Below are positions 22,690 to 37,200 of a stretch of 64,000 bases of DNA, one piece after another; within the stretch, counting starts at the first letter, position 1, and each line of letters begins with the position of its first letter. A program made the position numbers and the translations under genes. The stretch spans positions 90,058,227 through 90,122,226 of the forward strand of contig NC_031770.1 in the NCBI RefSeq assembly GCF_001522545.3, read 5' to 3'. Origin of the DNA: Parus major (Eukaryota; Chordata; Aves; Passeriformes; Paridae). The notes under the pieces were generated by a model. It was given only the letters and a program-made list of their open reading frames with translations, searched no databases and was not told the DNA's origin.

Positions 22690-25600
22690 AGTCGTGGCTG
22701 TGCTGGTGCAGGGCAGCACACTGTTGTTGGGGCTCCTTTGTGAGTGCCCTGCTCCAGGGTGGGCATCTCCTGCTTGAGACTCCTTATCCAGCCCTTCAGG
22801 CTCTGGAAAGGTCCGTGGGTATTTTACTCTTTTAAGGCCAACCCCCCTTGCCTTGCCATGTTTGGCATGCAAGAACTCACGAATGAAGGAGGCCCATCTG
22901 CAGATCCACTCGTCCCTAAAGCGCGCCCATCCCACAGAGACAAGAGCAGGGTGAGGGTCTGGTGCCTGCAGCCCCCACATTCACCCTGGGACACAGCAAT
23001 GGGCACTTACTGCTGTGCCAGGCACCCTTCTGCCCCCTGCCCCTCTCAAAAGCAGGTTCCTCTCCTTGCTTGTGTTTTTTGAAAGTCTGAGGGCAGCTGT
23101 ATGAAGCCAGGTGAGCAGGCACGTAGGCTGAAAGCTCAGACGTGTTTGTCAGGGAAAACATCGGACGCAAGCCCCGACACTCTGATACTAAACACGGAGC
23201 TAATTTATGAAACTGCTTGATGTAGTTATTTTAACACCTCGACTTCTTGTCTGCTAGCCCTGTTTGCTGGACCTATTCCACCACAAGCTATTTTTGTCCA
23301 TATTTTGTCCCCCCCACAGTGTTTCTTTAGCTTTTTCTCAAGTGAGTGATTCTTAACCAGCACAGGACGTGTCCTTCAGGGGTGATACAGGGGTGCCTGT
23401 GTGCGACATTCCCCACACTTCCCTTGTTCCCACAAACAGACTGAGCATAAACATAGCCACAACAGGGAGAGACTCACAATGCCATGTGATAGGACTTGGA
23501 TACCTGCCTTCTTCAGGGGTCATTTGAAAATCTCTGCCAAAATCCTGTGTTTCCTTTAGATTTCTTTGCTTAAAGGTGTGGGAGTTTTCCGCTCCAAAGA
23601 GCAAACTGGAAAGCAAATCAGCCTTCTCATTAGGGTTAAGGTATCTAATTTCCACTCCTAACATTGCATTTGTTTTTTGGTTTTTTTTTTTTGGTAGTGT
23701 TTAACTGCTGTGATACAAATCCACTCCTTATGAGCTGTCCAAGTCTGTCTGCTCAGTGGAAACAGAACTGCTCTCCTTATCTCACCACAGTGTCTATGGG
23801 AAGGAAGACTGAAGGTACAGCAACTTTGGAAAACAAACATAGGACACTTGAGGGCAGGATGGCTCCAAAATGCAAACAAAAAGTGGATTCATAAGCTGAA
23901 ATCCAGAAATCTTGGATTTCTTGATGAAGTATTATGAGACTTGTGGGTCTTGAAAAAACACAGTAAAATAAACAGGGAATTAAATGGAGCAGAACCATGC
24001 AACTCTATTTGAGGGGGTTCCAAAGTGCAACAAAAAACAGTATCTTTTGGCACCTCTAGGATAATGACCAGTTGTAGTTACTGATTCAATGATACTCATC
24101 ACTTAAGCAGACTGGGTAACCCTGAAGTCTGGGTAAAATTTGAATTCACATAATTATATGCTGCTTGTTAAGCTCCCTTCAATTTTCAATTACAGAAGGT
24201 ATTTTGTTCTGTTTTCCCTAAGATTTTAGTTAACTATTGTCTGATGTTAAATGGTTGTTGTATTTTACAGCACAGATGAGAGGTTTTGAATAGGAGGAGA
24301 ATTAATTAGTTTTTTGGTAGCATGACAAATCAAACAATTTGGTCCTTAGAGTGAGCTCTAACAGAGCTAGCAGCATAGCCAGTGTTACTGTTGCTGTGTG
24401 CTTTCTAGTATAGTTTTCACTTGCTTTTTACTGCCAATCTGAGCTAAAATTTCCCCTGTTGGGTGTTTGCTCCCAGCTGTTTTATTTTAGTTTGTTTCAG
24501 TTATATTGTTTTATATTATGATTTGTTTGCTTTGGTTTTGGAAAGTTCCATCTACAACAATTGAGCCAACTACAAGGATGAATTTAGGCAAAAATACACG
24601 GTTTTGTCCATTATAAACATAACCATTTCACTGAACAGCCCCTTGCATCTCTTTGTTTTGGAAAAACAAACTTTGAAATCTGGCAAGCAAATTGCCTTAG
24701 TTTCAGGGATATATTTTTCCATCTTCAGGAAAATGTAACCTGAAGAGAAAAAGAGTTAAAAGTGTTGTACAGCTCTGTCCCTAGAAAGTTTCACCTGTAT
24801 TGATTGTGTGACCTTGTGTTATCCCCAGCTACGTTCTCACATGAATGCAGGCATTCTTCCCTGAGAAAGTCTGAGCTTGTGTCTTACTTTGCTTATGTCT
24901 TGTCTAAAACAAGAAACATCTAAGGGGCTTGTATAGCACAGCCCATCTCCCTCCCCTGGAACATTTTTGCTGAGGCTACCTGTTGTTAGAGAAGGTGTTG
25001 CTGGGATGAAGCACATAAAAGACCCCTCTCTGCAGTAATCTGCTTGTGCTTTTTGTTGGTTTTCCTGTATTAATACTAAAGGCTACTCATAGTTGTAAGA
25101 TTCAAGTAAGATGTGACTCAAATTGCTATCCCATGACATAATGAAGGGATCTGTGGAATGGAAGAGTGCCTCTGAAATCCCGTAGACAGAAGAAAAGGTG
25201 CTGAGATGGGGAGAAAAAAGCAGCTAAGCACCCTGACAGGAGTAGTTCTGGAATATTTTTGTGCAAAAGTTGCTCTCAATGGGTGGGATTATGGAAGGGG
25301 GGACAGAATACACTTTTCTGAAATGCATGTTCAGAGGCTTCAGATTTAATAATCTGTAGTTAATGGAGAAGTCAGTTGTTAAGTTCCAGTACAAAAAAGT
25401 GACTATCACAGATAAATTCTGTAAGCTTTTATATACACACATGTATGTAGATAAGCAGTGAGAAGGACAGTGGTGTAAAAGTAACAAAAGATTGTTTTAA
25501 AAAGCTGAGGCAGTTGATTTACACATTGATGTACAGCCTTCTGCGCTGACTTTGTGGGTTATTACACTGCAGTTCTGAAGTGTCACTTCCTTTAAAATTT

Positions 25601-27734
25601 AGTATGAAAGCTTATATCTGGAATCATCAATCAAATAGTAAAAGGCAGAGACACTGCTTTTAATAATAACTATGAAGTAATCTGATAGGCTGACACACAT
25701 ATTTAAGGCCTTTTCTATGAACTAAACATATATGAACATGGACTAAAGGCTGCAGAGGAGAAAGACATGAGTTCTTGGGCAGTGATTTCACAGGAGATGG
25801 TGCTCAAGTTCAACAGGTCACTGATGCCAAAAGGACCTCTTCATTTCCAGTTTTTTGCTCCAGTCTGTTATTTTGTGAAGCAGTTGATGAGTTTTGCTCT
25901 GTCTCTCCTAGTCCTCAATGACTGAGTCAACTCAGCAGCCCAGCAGAAACATAACCAGGCAGAAAAATGTATCACTTTGTTCTGAATTCATTCAATCAGT
26001 CATTTGTTTTAATTAGTTAAGTCAGGAGTGTTTACAAAGCATCAAAACACAAAGAAAGAGATGGGATTGCATGACTGGGTGGGACGCTGGGGAGAGTCTC
26101 TGTAGGCATCAGCAAAAATAAGTGAGATAACCTGAAGCTGTGCATTTTCTTTGACTTGTCAGGAAATTTTGCCGGCAAGAAACCATTTGGTATGGCACCA
26201 ACTGAAATTCTTCGTAAATTTGGGGAAATGCAACTGATAATTATGGTTGGTCAGTGTTATCTCAGGAATCATCCCAGATGCTGAGTCCAACAAACACTGA
26301 AATAAGGTACATGCCCACAGAAACCTTCCTGTGGGTCTTGCAAGCTGACAATGTCCACAGTATTAGTGTGAGAAGTTAGGTTCTAGCTACATGTAAAGGT
26401 GGAGAGGTCAATAGAAACAAAGTACAAGAATGAGGCTGTGATACACAGCGATTTGAGGGAGCAGATGTTAGATTGTTTCTGCTCACCAGGCATAATCAAA
26501 GGGCCGTAGGTGTGGTAAGAACGAGTGATTAAACTGTTTTGGGTTCTGCTCAGTGTAGTGGTTTGGTTTTCACAGCTGAGTTCTTAAAGGCTGATAGATT
26601 TCATCTGAAGAAATGGAAACTTTTCTCTTCAGTATCTCAGGAATCCTTGGTCTAACTAAATCCAGATTAGGACCACTATCTCTGCTTCTGATATATCCCA
26701 ATTTTTCCATCTTTATACTAAGCATGTGGATTTTAAAGTAGTTCATGAAGTCAGAGTGAAACTCTAAGGGATTTCAAAGTTATTTGAAGTGGCTTATTAG
26801 TCATTGCTTGGTGTTTTCAGCTGATTGAAAATAACTCATGAGGATGAAAGTTTCTTGGGTCAAAGGAGGGATTTTTGTGTGTGTATATTTTCAGACCCTT
26901 TCCCTAATATCTGTTGTCTTGTGATAGGCAGCAGATCTCTGATACCTCTCACCACTATGTATTTGTACAGAGGGGTGTGTTTTCACCCACACATACTGAG
27001 AAACAAATTTTTCAGACAACAGCTCACTGAAGGACAGAGGGTCGCTTGCCCTCTCCAAATTTACCAAATACACCAAGGATTACCTAAAACCTGTATGTGC
27101 CTCAAAGCTTCCTGGTCTGAAAACAGTTTGAAGCTAGGGAAGCTTTAGAATGGAAGTTCATATATACATGCCCTGTCCTTAGTCTTTCCTCCACATCAGT
27201 TCATGCCCACTGCTCTAACTCTTTCTTTCCTGCCCGTGGCCATAGACAGGAGCATGAGCTGGCTGAACCTTGTTCAGGTCCAGTATGGGCAAGCTTGTGG
27301 ACAGGAGTATCCACATCATAAGCATCCTTCAGATCATTCTCACACCAAACAGAAGGGAAAGTAAGATATGACATCCCTCCCAGAAGGAGGGGGTCTCTGA
27401 GATCCTAGCTTTTATGGTGTGCACAGAGAGTGGCTCAGGCTGTGGTTTTGAAATAACCTATTTCAATTGCTGAATTCCCCATTCTTCTTCCTCAAACCAA
27501 GCTTGGCATTCAGTGAACTCTGTGCTGAGCCATGATGATAAATCATCAGAAAATTTAGCTCACCACTGACATTTTTTTTCTGCGAAACTGCAATCTTAGA
27601 GCTGATCCTTACTTATGTATTGAAGAAGGGAGCGAAAGGTGGAGGGACAGTCTCATTCAAACCCACATCCCATACTCTCAGGGATCAAATACAAGGAAAT
27701 GAAGCTACCCACTGAAGTGAGTGTGAAGCCTCAG
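22690..27734. other. Intergenic, no gene recognised
   Basis: About 5 kb. Short frames such as 22744-23082 and 22627-22980 are not recognisable and lack splice context. A poly-T run lies near 23680. I see no CR1 or LTR signature that I would defend. Confidence 0.55.
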
Positions 27735-28203
27735 TTTGGAGAGAACAGATGTAATCAAGATTTATAAAATCAAGGTAGTGGGTAGACTGAATAAAGATTG
27801 ACGTTTTCCAAGTCCTGCAGAACTAGAAGTAGGGGCAGCCATTGAAACCAGAAGGAAATTAGTTTAGAAAAGATAAAAGGGAATATACTATTTTTATGCA
27901 GCAGATGTAGCTAACTTTTGGAATTCACTGCTGGCAGAGGTTTTGGAAGCAAATGGGTCAGCACAGTGGAGACTAAAGAGTTAAATGGACTGCATATTCA
28001 TAGAGAGATGCAAAAATAATTTAGTAGAGACATGCTCCCTAGCATCCCTAATACAGTGGTTGTGAACGCTGGAGGGGAATAAAGGAAATGTATATACCTG
28101 GCTTGTTCTCTTTAAATAGTATCTCTTGTTTTTAAAGAAAGGATACTGGGAATAGCTGGATGTTGGTCTAATCCACTAGGACATCCTTTATGTTCTTATC
28201 AGG
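27735..28203 (+). repeat. Ancient CR1/L3-type LINE 3' region, sense
   Basis: The sequence runs from agatgtaatcaagatttata, through gcagaactagaagtaggggc, gaaattagtttagaaaag and cttttggaattcactgctgg, to ggatactgggaatagctgga and the end tcctttatgttctta. This is the order of blocks at the 3' end of old amniote CR1 (L3/turtle-like) elements, which end in 'tatgttctta' and not in 'gattctgtg'. It is strongly diverged and lacks coding capacity. Confidence 0.7.
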
Positions 28204-31200
28204 GCTCTCGTTTTGTGTCCACAGGTACATGAGGATAAATGCAATCATAGGTAGGAGTTTGTATTTTAATTTTTGAAGATGATACCTCAGGGTTCTCTTA
28301 CTTCAGTGAAACCTGAACCATAGGTCACTAACACTGCTTTGTACCCTATTAAGGAAACAAACATACACTTTTAGGACAGTCCACATAATATCAGTGCTTA
28401 GATAGGGATTCTTAGACTGAACTATAGCCCTCCTGATGTTACACTTTCCCTTGAGATCCTTCTGCTTTGTCTGCATAGAACTTGATGAATAGTCATGTCT
28501 CAGGAAAGATTTCATAAGCTGTGTTAGAATTTCCCCCAGGATATCAGTGTATTTTGGAAATATTATTTAAGAGTCATCTGCTGGAAAACATCTAGTGCAG
28601 CTGAAGGAAAGAGAGTGCCAGATTAGACAGATTACTAGGCATGGATCCCAGCCCTTATTTGTATGAGTACTCCTTCTGCCTTTAGATAATCACATTAACA
28701 TCAGGAGTGTTGCTTACACAAGTACAACTGAGAAAAAGTGGTGAACAGGCTTGGGCCCTCAAAGCAATGCTCTTGTTCCAGCACTTTCCTATCGAGATTC
28801 TGACCTTTTCCTCATCAGAGCTCATTAGAGTTGGTATATCCACTAAGGAGGACCACCCACTACTCTGCAATCTCCGGTAATGATTACCAACCAGTCTTTT
28901 ACATCTATCAGAAGTAACACTTTTAACAGTTCAGATGTTGTTTTTCTTCCTTTTCCTAAGCTCTTCCCACACTTAGAGATACACAAGTACTGTATTTCAT
29001 GCTTGTTTGATTATGAAGCCAGATCCTTTGTCTCCTCTGAGGGTTTTTTGCTGCTCCTCCAGTGCAGATGAGCCAGGAACCTTCCACAAACATGTGCTAG
29101 AGGAGCCCCGAGTGGGTGGTGAGACTGGTATCTCATGGTGCTTGTCATCAGGCAGCGTGGGTTAGGATATGTCTTGCCAAGCCTGCCTGGAGAGGAACAG
29201 CTCAGTGAGACCTTAGGGATCTTGACTAATAACAGAAGTAACCTAATTTGAGAAAAGAGAAAAAAGCTGTCTCCATTTTTTTTGTGGCTGATGATACCCA
29301 AAGGAATACCACTGTGAGTGCAAAGGAAAGATTATAAACATCAAGTGATAGAAAGTGTCTACTGTTGGGTGCAATTACTCAGTCTTGGAAAAGATGAAGT
29401 AGATTTTATTTGTACACCTAAAAGAAAAAGCAAAGTTAAAGTACTTATAGAGATCAGCCTCAAACGTGAAAGTGTGAGATAATGCCAACAACACTGCAAC
29501 ATAAAATTGAGATTTCAAGCCAAACATCCAAGAAGGAAGAACTATTCCATGGAAAATATCATATCATTCTTGCAGTCTTTCTGACCACAGAGTTACACTC
29601 ATTATGGTAAAGCTATAATCGCAGCCTTGTGAATACAGTGCTGCAGACAATGGCTTGTCAGTGTTTTTCCACTATAAACTCTCATGTGAGGTTTGCAGTT
29701 TTGTGAAATACAATTATCTTTGGCTGGGATATTCAGCTACATTCTCATCCCAGAAATTGACCTTTTTTGTGTGCATGTTTGTTTCCTTTACCGAGTTGTT
29801 CAAAGTTCATTATTTGGTAAGTGTTTGAGCCTTTCTGATTGCTTGGCTGCTTGTGTCTTATCTGTACTGTGAGAATGTGTGGAGAGTTTGCTGTCACTGG
29901 TAATGCACCAATGGTCTGTGATATTTAGGGCTGTCAGGCTGTTGCAGAGTCCACAATTTGGACCAAACTGCCTACATTTGTAGTGATGTGGTTTGGGAAA
30001 GTCAGGGCAACAGGATTATAGCAAATTAGCACTGACTAGTATACCCAGGCATGCACAGCAAAACGTGCTTTAGGGAATACTACAGTATATTATTACAGCT
30101 ATGGAAGGAAGGATAATTGACCAGGCCACTTAAATGGATAAAATTGTAAAGATTTGTCTGTCTTAAAGAAAAAAGAAATTCTGAATTGGTTTTTCAAAAA
30201 AACCCCCTGAAACCTGTAGGATTAGTGAACCCCTGCAACATGCAAAAAACACTTGTACAGTTTTGGTTTTGATTCTTTGGCTTAGCTAAGGGTCTTCTCT
30301 GTGAGATTGTGGTAATAGACATCCAAATCAGCCAGTTTGGTTTTTTCACAGATAACTCAAGGGGAAAATACAGTGCCAACATTGAATGCTGATCCCTAGA
30401 TTGAAGTATGTTTAGTTACAGATGCTAACCATCTAACACACCTGCATATGAACTCCTATATGAAATAGAACATCTGAAATAACTGTACCTGTAATGCCTT
30501 ACTTAAAAATAATTATTTTGAGACAAATATTACATGCACTCAAGGGATCTCACCTGTGGTTAGATACAGTTAACTAAACATGAATTTATTCAGTGTCAAT
30601 CAATGCTCTGGAAAAATGATGAAATCCTTGTGCTGCAGAGATATCTGGTTGTTTCAACAATTTGTTACGTGTTGTGGGGGAAAACTGCTGAGTTCATACC
30701 GTTTAAAATAAATATGAATCAAAGCAGTTTATTGCTTTATTGGTGCAGGCTAATTATCCAGCAATCAGTGAACTATGGAAACGAGACCAGTAATACAAGT
30801 AGGCAAACCATGCTAAAGGTTTCTAAACAGTCTTCTATGACTAGTCCCAGAAACATGCAGACACACATGTGCACAGAGCTGTAGGCACCCCCTCAACTCA
30901 TGGGCAGTATGGGTTACAAAAACACCCCCCTTCCCAAAGACTGCAGATTTCCCTGTTTACATGTTTCCTGTGGGAGATGTGGATCCTCTACCTTTCTACA
31001 GATTCCTGCAGTTCCCTACAAGTCAGGGGCTGAACCCATGCAATTTGAGACAGTTGTTTCCCTTCCAAGGTCTGTCCTGTTAGGAGTTTTCATACTTCTT
31101 TTATATTTTTTTTTCAGTCTGGCTCCTGCTTTGTGTCAAGTCTTTTTGTAATTCCCCAGGAACTGCATAATCTGGCTGATGATCATCTTCTGTAACGTGA

Positions 31201-34200
31201 TCACTTTGGGCAAATGCTGACCAGGCAGTTGTGTTTCATGTGCAGACACACACAGATACTTAATTCACACACATCTTTACCTTCAGGGATGACATTGCCT
31301 ATCCCATTTGCCGAGGGCATGCTGTGCATACTGCCAGGTCCATAGTGAGGCAGAGCCCTCCCTAGGAGGTGCATGGGCCACAGGAGCAGGAGAGCAAAGG
31401 GCATGGCCGAGCAGCAGCCTGCGGCTGTGTGGCTGACAGAGTGACTCGTGTTCTGAATGCATCCCACACAGTTGAAGGTAATGATAAGTGGGCAGGCAAA
31501 CCTATTTCCAGATTCGCTTCAGCTTCCAAAATCCAAAAATAAAATTAACAAATTAACAGTTGCTTTACTAAATGTGTTTAGAACACCTATTATGATTCTC
31601 AATATAGGCATCACAAATGGGATGGAAACAGCAAATTGGATCATTGGGAAAACTGCAGAGAGACCATCTGGGCCTCAAGCCCTAATGGATGGTGAAGAAT
31701 TTCCATTTTGCACTCCCATAGTTTACATTTTTTGAGGTGATAAAGACATTTGGGCCATTTTATTTTTTGGCTGTTTTACATAAAATGAAGAGCCATGATT
31801 GAAACTGGAACTGGAGTCAGGAAATAACTAGACTGTGTACAGTGTGGTAAAGTGCTAACAAATACCCTACATGATTAATTTAGTATAAATGCCAGTTATG
31901 GATTTGATTTGTCAGCAGTTGGCTTGGGTTTTGTGATTATTGGCCAATAATTTAACTGATGATTTGATCTATAATAGAATCCTCAGCTTTTGGGAATGAA
32001 AGAGAGTTGTAGTGATAGTGAAATGCATTAACTCTATGCAGAGCTGTTAGCTGCAGTACTGGATACTGATATATTCTGGGGTCTTCATACAACTGATGAA
32101 TAGCCTTGTCTCACTACAGTATGATTTATGGTGGTAAATCAGGACAGGGGATAGAACCAAGTGTCTGCTATTGTTTCAATATGTCTTCATGCAGTGTTTT
32201 TGAATTGCAGACAGAGGCAAAGAACACTCTGGGTCTGACTATAAATACAGCTGCAAAGTATGGCACCGCTCTTGCCTCTGAGTCAATCTCTAATCTCTGT
32301 TCTTGGCATATCAGCACAGGGCCATAGGGAAGGGCCATCTGTCAGAGGTAATTGAAAATGGAGGCACCGACCATCTGTAGGTATTTAAAGTCTCTTGACA
32401 TTTTTTGTGAGCTAGAGGATAATTCAGTGTAATTTATAGTGCATCTACCTATTATCCTCTACATTTTTCAAGGGAATACATTATTCTTGGTCTGTTGTCT
32501 TTCATTTCTGTCGCCTATCTCTTTATGTCACAAACTTATTTTTCACCTCTCTGCAGTTCACTCTTGACAGAAGTGACCCTTGTAAATTTTTGTAAGTTTA
32601 AGAATTTTTCAGATGTGCTGTGTAAATTACAGGTCACTGTTGTCTCTGGACCAAGCAGAAGTTTTCCTTAAAGCTTTAAGGTTTGACTAGGCTAAAATGA
32701 AATTCAGATCTGGTTTCTATGTTGCAGAAGTCAATCAGTGCTGTATTACACTGCTTTCCTATTTTCCATATGGTGTAAATGATTTAGCAAATGGAAAGGC
32801 CAGCTCTATTCCAAAGAAAAGATGTATAAATGTGAAAAGGTGCCTGCAGACTCCCTGTACATGCACAGCTATGGCTGTTAACAGTAAATAATATACCCTG
32901 CTTACAATCAAACTCTTGATTACATTGAGAAATTAATAAAGATTTGTAATGCTTATTTTACATGCTGAGCTGTTGAATTTTATTTAAACATTTATTGGGT
33001 GTGTCAGTGTGAAGGAAACCAGCTCTGTCAGATACACACACACACAAAGAGTAAGCTTGCTTTCAGAAAAAAAAAAAAAAGTTGTTGGAATATTTTTGTT
33101 AATTAATCCTTCTAATCCAGACATTCAAATACTGTACATATGCTGAGCTCACATGAAGAGAAGGGAATATAGAGAATTTTTAATAAAAATGCATTCCCAG
33201 CAGTATTTGAAGTACACTACTTTGAAATACGAAGCCTGAACTTTATTATCAAAGCTAAGCAAATTTTCTGAACATATTCAAGGTACTGTTATGGTAAGTG
33301 AAGGAAGTCTGTGAAGTTACTGGGAGTTCTATAGAATAAAAAGTAAAACACATTTATATTTCAGCAGATGGTTGCAGAAATCAGAATGGAGCCCATTTTT
33401 CTGAGCAGGACCTGCATGCACACAGACTACAGAGAGGGGAGACTAAAGGCTCATTTTCTGCACAGCCTTGTGCTCTTTGTAGGGAAACACTCTGTCAGCA
33501 TTAGGCAGTGGGCGCTGAGTATGGGATGCAATATGGAGCACAGAGCAGCTGAGTATGAAAGCTGTGTATCTGTCTCCCAGGGAGGCCAGGCAGGGAATAG
33601 GCAAGGGTATTCCACCCTTTCCCCATAGTGTTCTCCTCTCCCATTTGATCTTAATACTGGAGTGCCAGGAGAAGAGTGCAGGACATAGGAGTTGCAGAGT
33701 AGAGAATGCAGAGACTGCCTGTGGCATGTTCATCCCTGACACCTTAGAGTAATGGTGATGTTGGCAGTCCTGTCCCCTGCAGTGTGCTGGGGCTGCAGTG
33801 TCTGCACACTTGCATGAAGCAGCATGATTTGGACCAGGAGAGCTGTGATCAGCTGACTCTTTATTTTCAGAGCTGGAAGCTGGCAGCTGGTTGTAGAGCT
33901 GGGAGGAAGGTGACTTTGTCACCTCTCTGTCCTTGCCACCTCCAGAGCCTGCCTCTAAAGGCCTAAAATGAGTTGCCAAAAATCAGCACTGAAAGACTGA
34001 CTCTTTCTTAGGGTGGAAGTGTTCTTCTCCACCACCACAGAATATAGACTAACTGTCTTTGCTTTCCAACAGGAAAAAAATCTATTTGGATTTTAGTGGT
34101 ATTCTTCTTCCCTTGGAAGCCTTTTGAGGTAGAAATGACTGTGTGAATCTGGTGTTAGGATAATTAGTCTGACACAAACTAGCTATCAAATTTGTCATTG

Positions 34201-37200
34201 GAGTGAGTATCTAAGCTATTCTTGGGTACCATATTGCCTCACAGAAGCTACTACTGTCTATTGAATTACTGTCTCCAAGGAAAGAAAGGAATTTGCACTT
34301 TTTTAGAGGTTGGTTTGGAGGCTTTACAGAGGGAGGATGTAGAATTGGTTCAGAGCCTTCAACCACAGACTATGAAATGCTTGTATTTCCAGCATGGACA
34401 AGATGCTTCTGGTCAGATTCACACTTTTAATACTACATGAAGGAATGTACTTCTGCAACTTCTGGTGCTCTACCACTGTTATCTCTAAATCACCATCATC
34501 TTCTGGGACTAGAAGTGTCTAATCTCAACCCAGTCTGTTAAAACCTCTGGTGATGTGAATTCCCTTTTTATGCCTTTGCATAGAGCAACATCTTAACTGT
34601 ATTTGATGACAATGACAAGTTTGATTACAGTGGTTTTGAAAAATAAGGAGGCAAATTCTCACTCTTCTTTATGATTTCAGACTCTTTTTGAGAAAAGGTT
34701 CAGTGCACCCACATTTAAATGTAACTTAGTGTTCTTCCTTCTTATTTTTGAAACTTACTGTGCATGTATATTATGGAAGACGGATGTTGCCAGCACAAAA
34801 CAGTGTGCTTGTTATCTATTATACCATGATATATTTACTGAGAAAATTTTAATAAATAAACCACAGGCTTGAACCTCTGAACCCTTCTAAACCAGCTGAT
34901 TCCCATGGGGGGTTCAGGAGTTTTTATGGATGGATACTATGTTCTCATGAGAATTTTACTGGAGCTCATAGATTCAAAACTGACTAGCAAGAGAATTTAT
35001 GAGGTTACATGGGAACGATCACATCTTTCATTCCAACACCCTAGGAGTTTATAAAATGAACCCTTCCTTATACTGTGTTAGAAGAGTGTTAATGCATCTT
35101 TAATACAATATCTAATGTTATCAATGATTTCTCATCAGTCAGAACAGATGGTTAATTCTACCAAAATTTCAGTTTTCAGTTATCCTAGATTAGAGAGTTG
35201 GGTAAAGGGTTTTTGCTAAAAATTGTGGGAAAAAACAAAAAAAATGAAAGAAGAGGGGAAGGTCATAAGTTACTAAAGGCATCAAAGAACCCTTGTCAAG
35301 ATGGATAATAGAAAGGGTGAATAGCGTCCACTTTGCATTTGCTTAGCCTCTATTCTGTTTATGCTCTTGAATACTCTCTAAAATTCCTCTTGTGATTTCG
35401 TTTAAATATAGTACAATGTCAAAGTTCTGTAGCTGCTCATTATCCCACTTGAAATTTAACTCAAAATGTTATTTTGCATCATATAGTTGAGCTGGAAAGT
35501 TGCCTAAGCCAGGAATTAAGGTCTGTGCTAGTGAACTACAGAGGAAGTGGTCTAAGCAAGACTCCGTTCTGGGGATATTCCAACATTTTATTACATTGTG
35601 TATACTAATGAGTAGAGAAAAGAACTGTGAGCTGTGAAGGGCAGAGTTTTAATCAGATGACTTATGATATGGCCTTCAGCAAAATTCATGACCTTGTAAC
35701 TCAGTCAGCTGTAACAGTGGGTAAAAATAGGGGTTCAGTGTAGTGTTCAGGCAAAGATAGGGGTGTGCCTACTTCAGCTGCATTCAAGGTCTGCAGTTTT
35801 TTCTACCTATGAAATAGATACAATGGCAAGACAGAAGATCTCCTTTCAGCTGCTCCAGAGAAGCTCAAATTCAATCTGACATATTTTTCCTTGAACAAGA
35901 GCTTTTAAAACTGTCAGATGGAGGTCAGTCCTTTTCTCAGTGTAATTCACCCATGAGTGATCAAATTTGTTGGTTGGGGTGGTGATGAGATGCCAGGGAG
36001 AACAGGCACAAGGAGGGTGAGGATGCACATTTTGAATGGTTGGTTCAAAGAGGGTACATTGCTGGTACAGTTTGTCCAACCTGACATCATCCCAAAAACT
36101 GTGGTGGTTTAAGATGTCACAGGCCTTGTTTTAAATCAAGGGTAGATCTCTGGTACTTGGCTAGCACTGCTCTAGTTAAGAGCAGCCTGTTTCTTCTGCT
36201 GCTTCCTTCAGCCCTGTGTGTTAGTCCTTATGGCTGTCTTGGATCATGGCCCCAGAACTCCACCTAGGAAGCTTCAGGCTCTCAGCAGTGTGTGAAAGCA
36301 TTCACCTGTCCCCAAGATCCTCTTGGACAGAAGGTGCCACACAGAAATATCAAGGAAACCTATTGTATGTCTAAATATTTCAGGGCCTAAAAAAGGAAAA
36401 ACACTGGCTCTCTTTGCCAGATTTGGAACCATCTGTTTTATTTCAGTGTCACATTACACATTGCATTCTCACTGTCTCACCTGGGGAGATTTTACTGCTT
36501 ACCCAATCTGCTTTCATATCTTGAAGACCTGTTGTGATAGCAAAACACAAGGAGTTGAAGTATCCTTGGTTCTTAGCCTACAGACTTAGCAGAACTGCAT
36601 TTTCATATGATTGTTCAAGCATAGGGAAAACATAATAAATATATGCCTTATCTCTAATCTTTGCTATCTCAGGACAGGAAGGAATGGGCAAGGTAGATAC
36701 TGTACTGCCTTTTGTAAATCAATTGATCTGTGTATTTTCACATGTTTATGCAGAATAGGTTGACTAAGCCTCCTGTGCTTCAGAGAGAAAGTATCCCTAA
36801 GCTAACATTTTACTGATCCTGTGAAGATTAAAATTGGAGGAAACTGCATACAAACATGTCTACAAATCATTGAACTTATTTACTAAGAGAAAGGCACTAG
36901 GTTGGCACAAAACCAATCTGGGAAGGCATTTTGTTGAAGTTATCAAGATGACAACATCTGGCCTAATTTTTTTTTTTATATCTTATATACTTTTATGAAT
37001 TTGTTTATCTTCTCTTTGACATTTCACATTCACTAGGTTTCTTGGTTTTCTGGTTTGGTTCATGTAAGCAGAGCAGTTTGGAGTTGAATCATTATTCAAG
37101 TCCTGCAGCAGTTAAGGACTGCTGAAATGAAGAAACATTTTTTTATTCTTTAATAAGGTCTTAACATTTTTCTCATGTTTATCATCCCACAGCATAAGAT

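Noticed and set aside
33443..33979. Longest gap-free open frame, 178 aa on the - strand
   Set aside because: No recognisable domain, no plausible signal or membrane segment, no splice or promoter context, and an odd composition rich in Ser, His and Cys. Length alone is compatible with chance in a 64 kb window.
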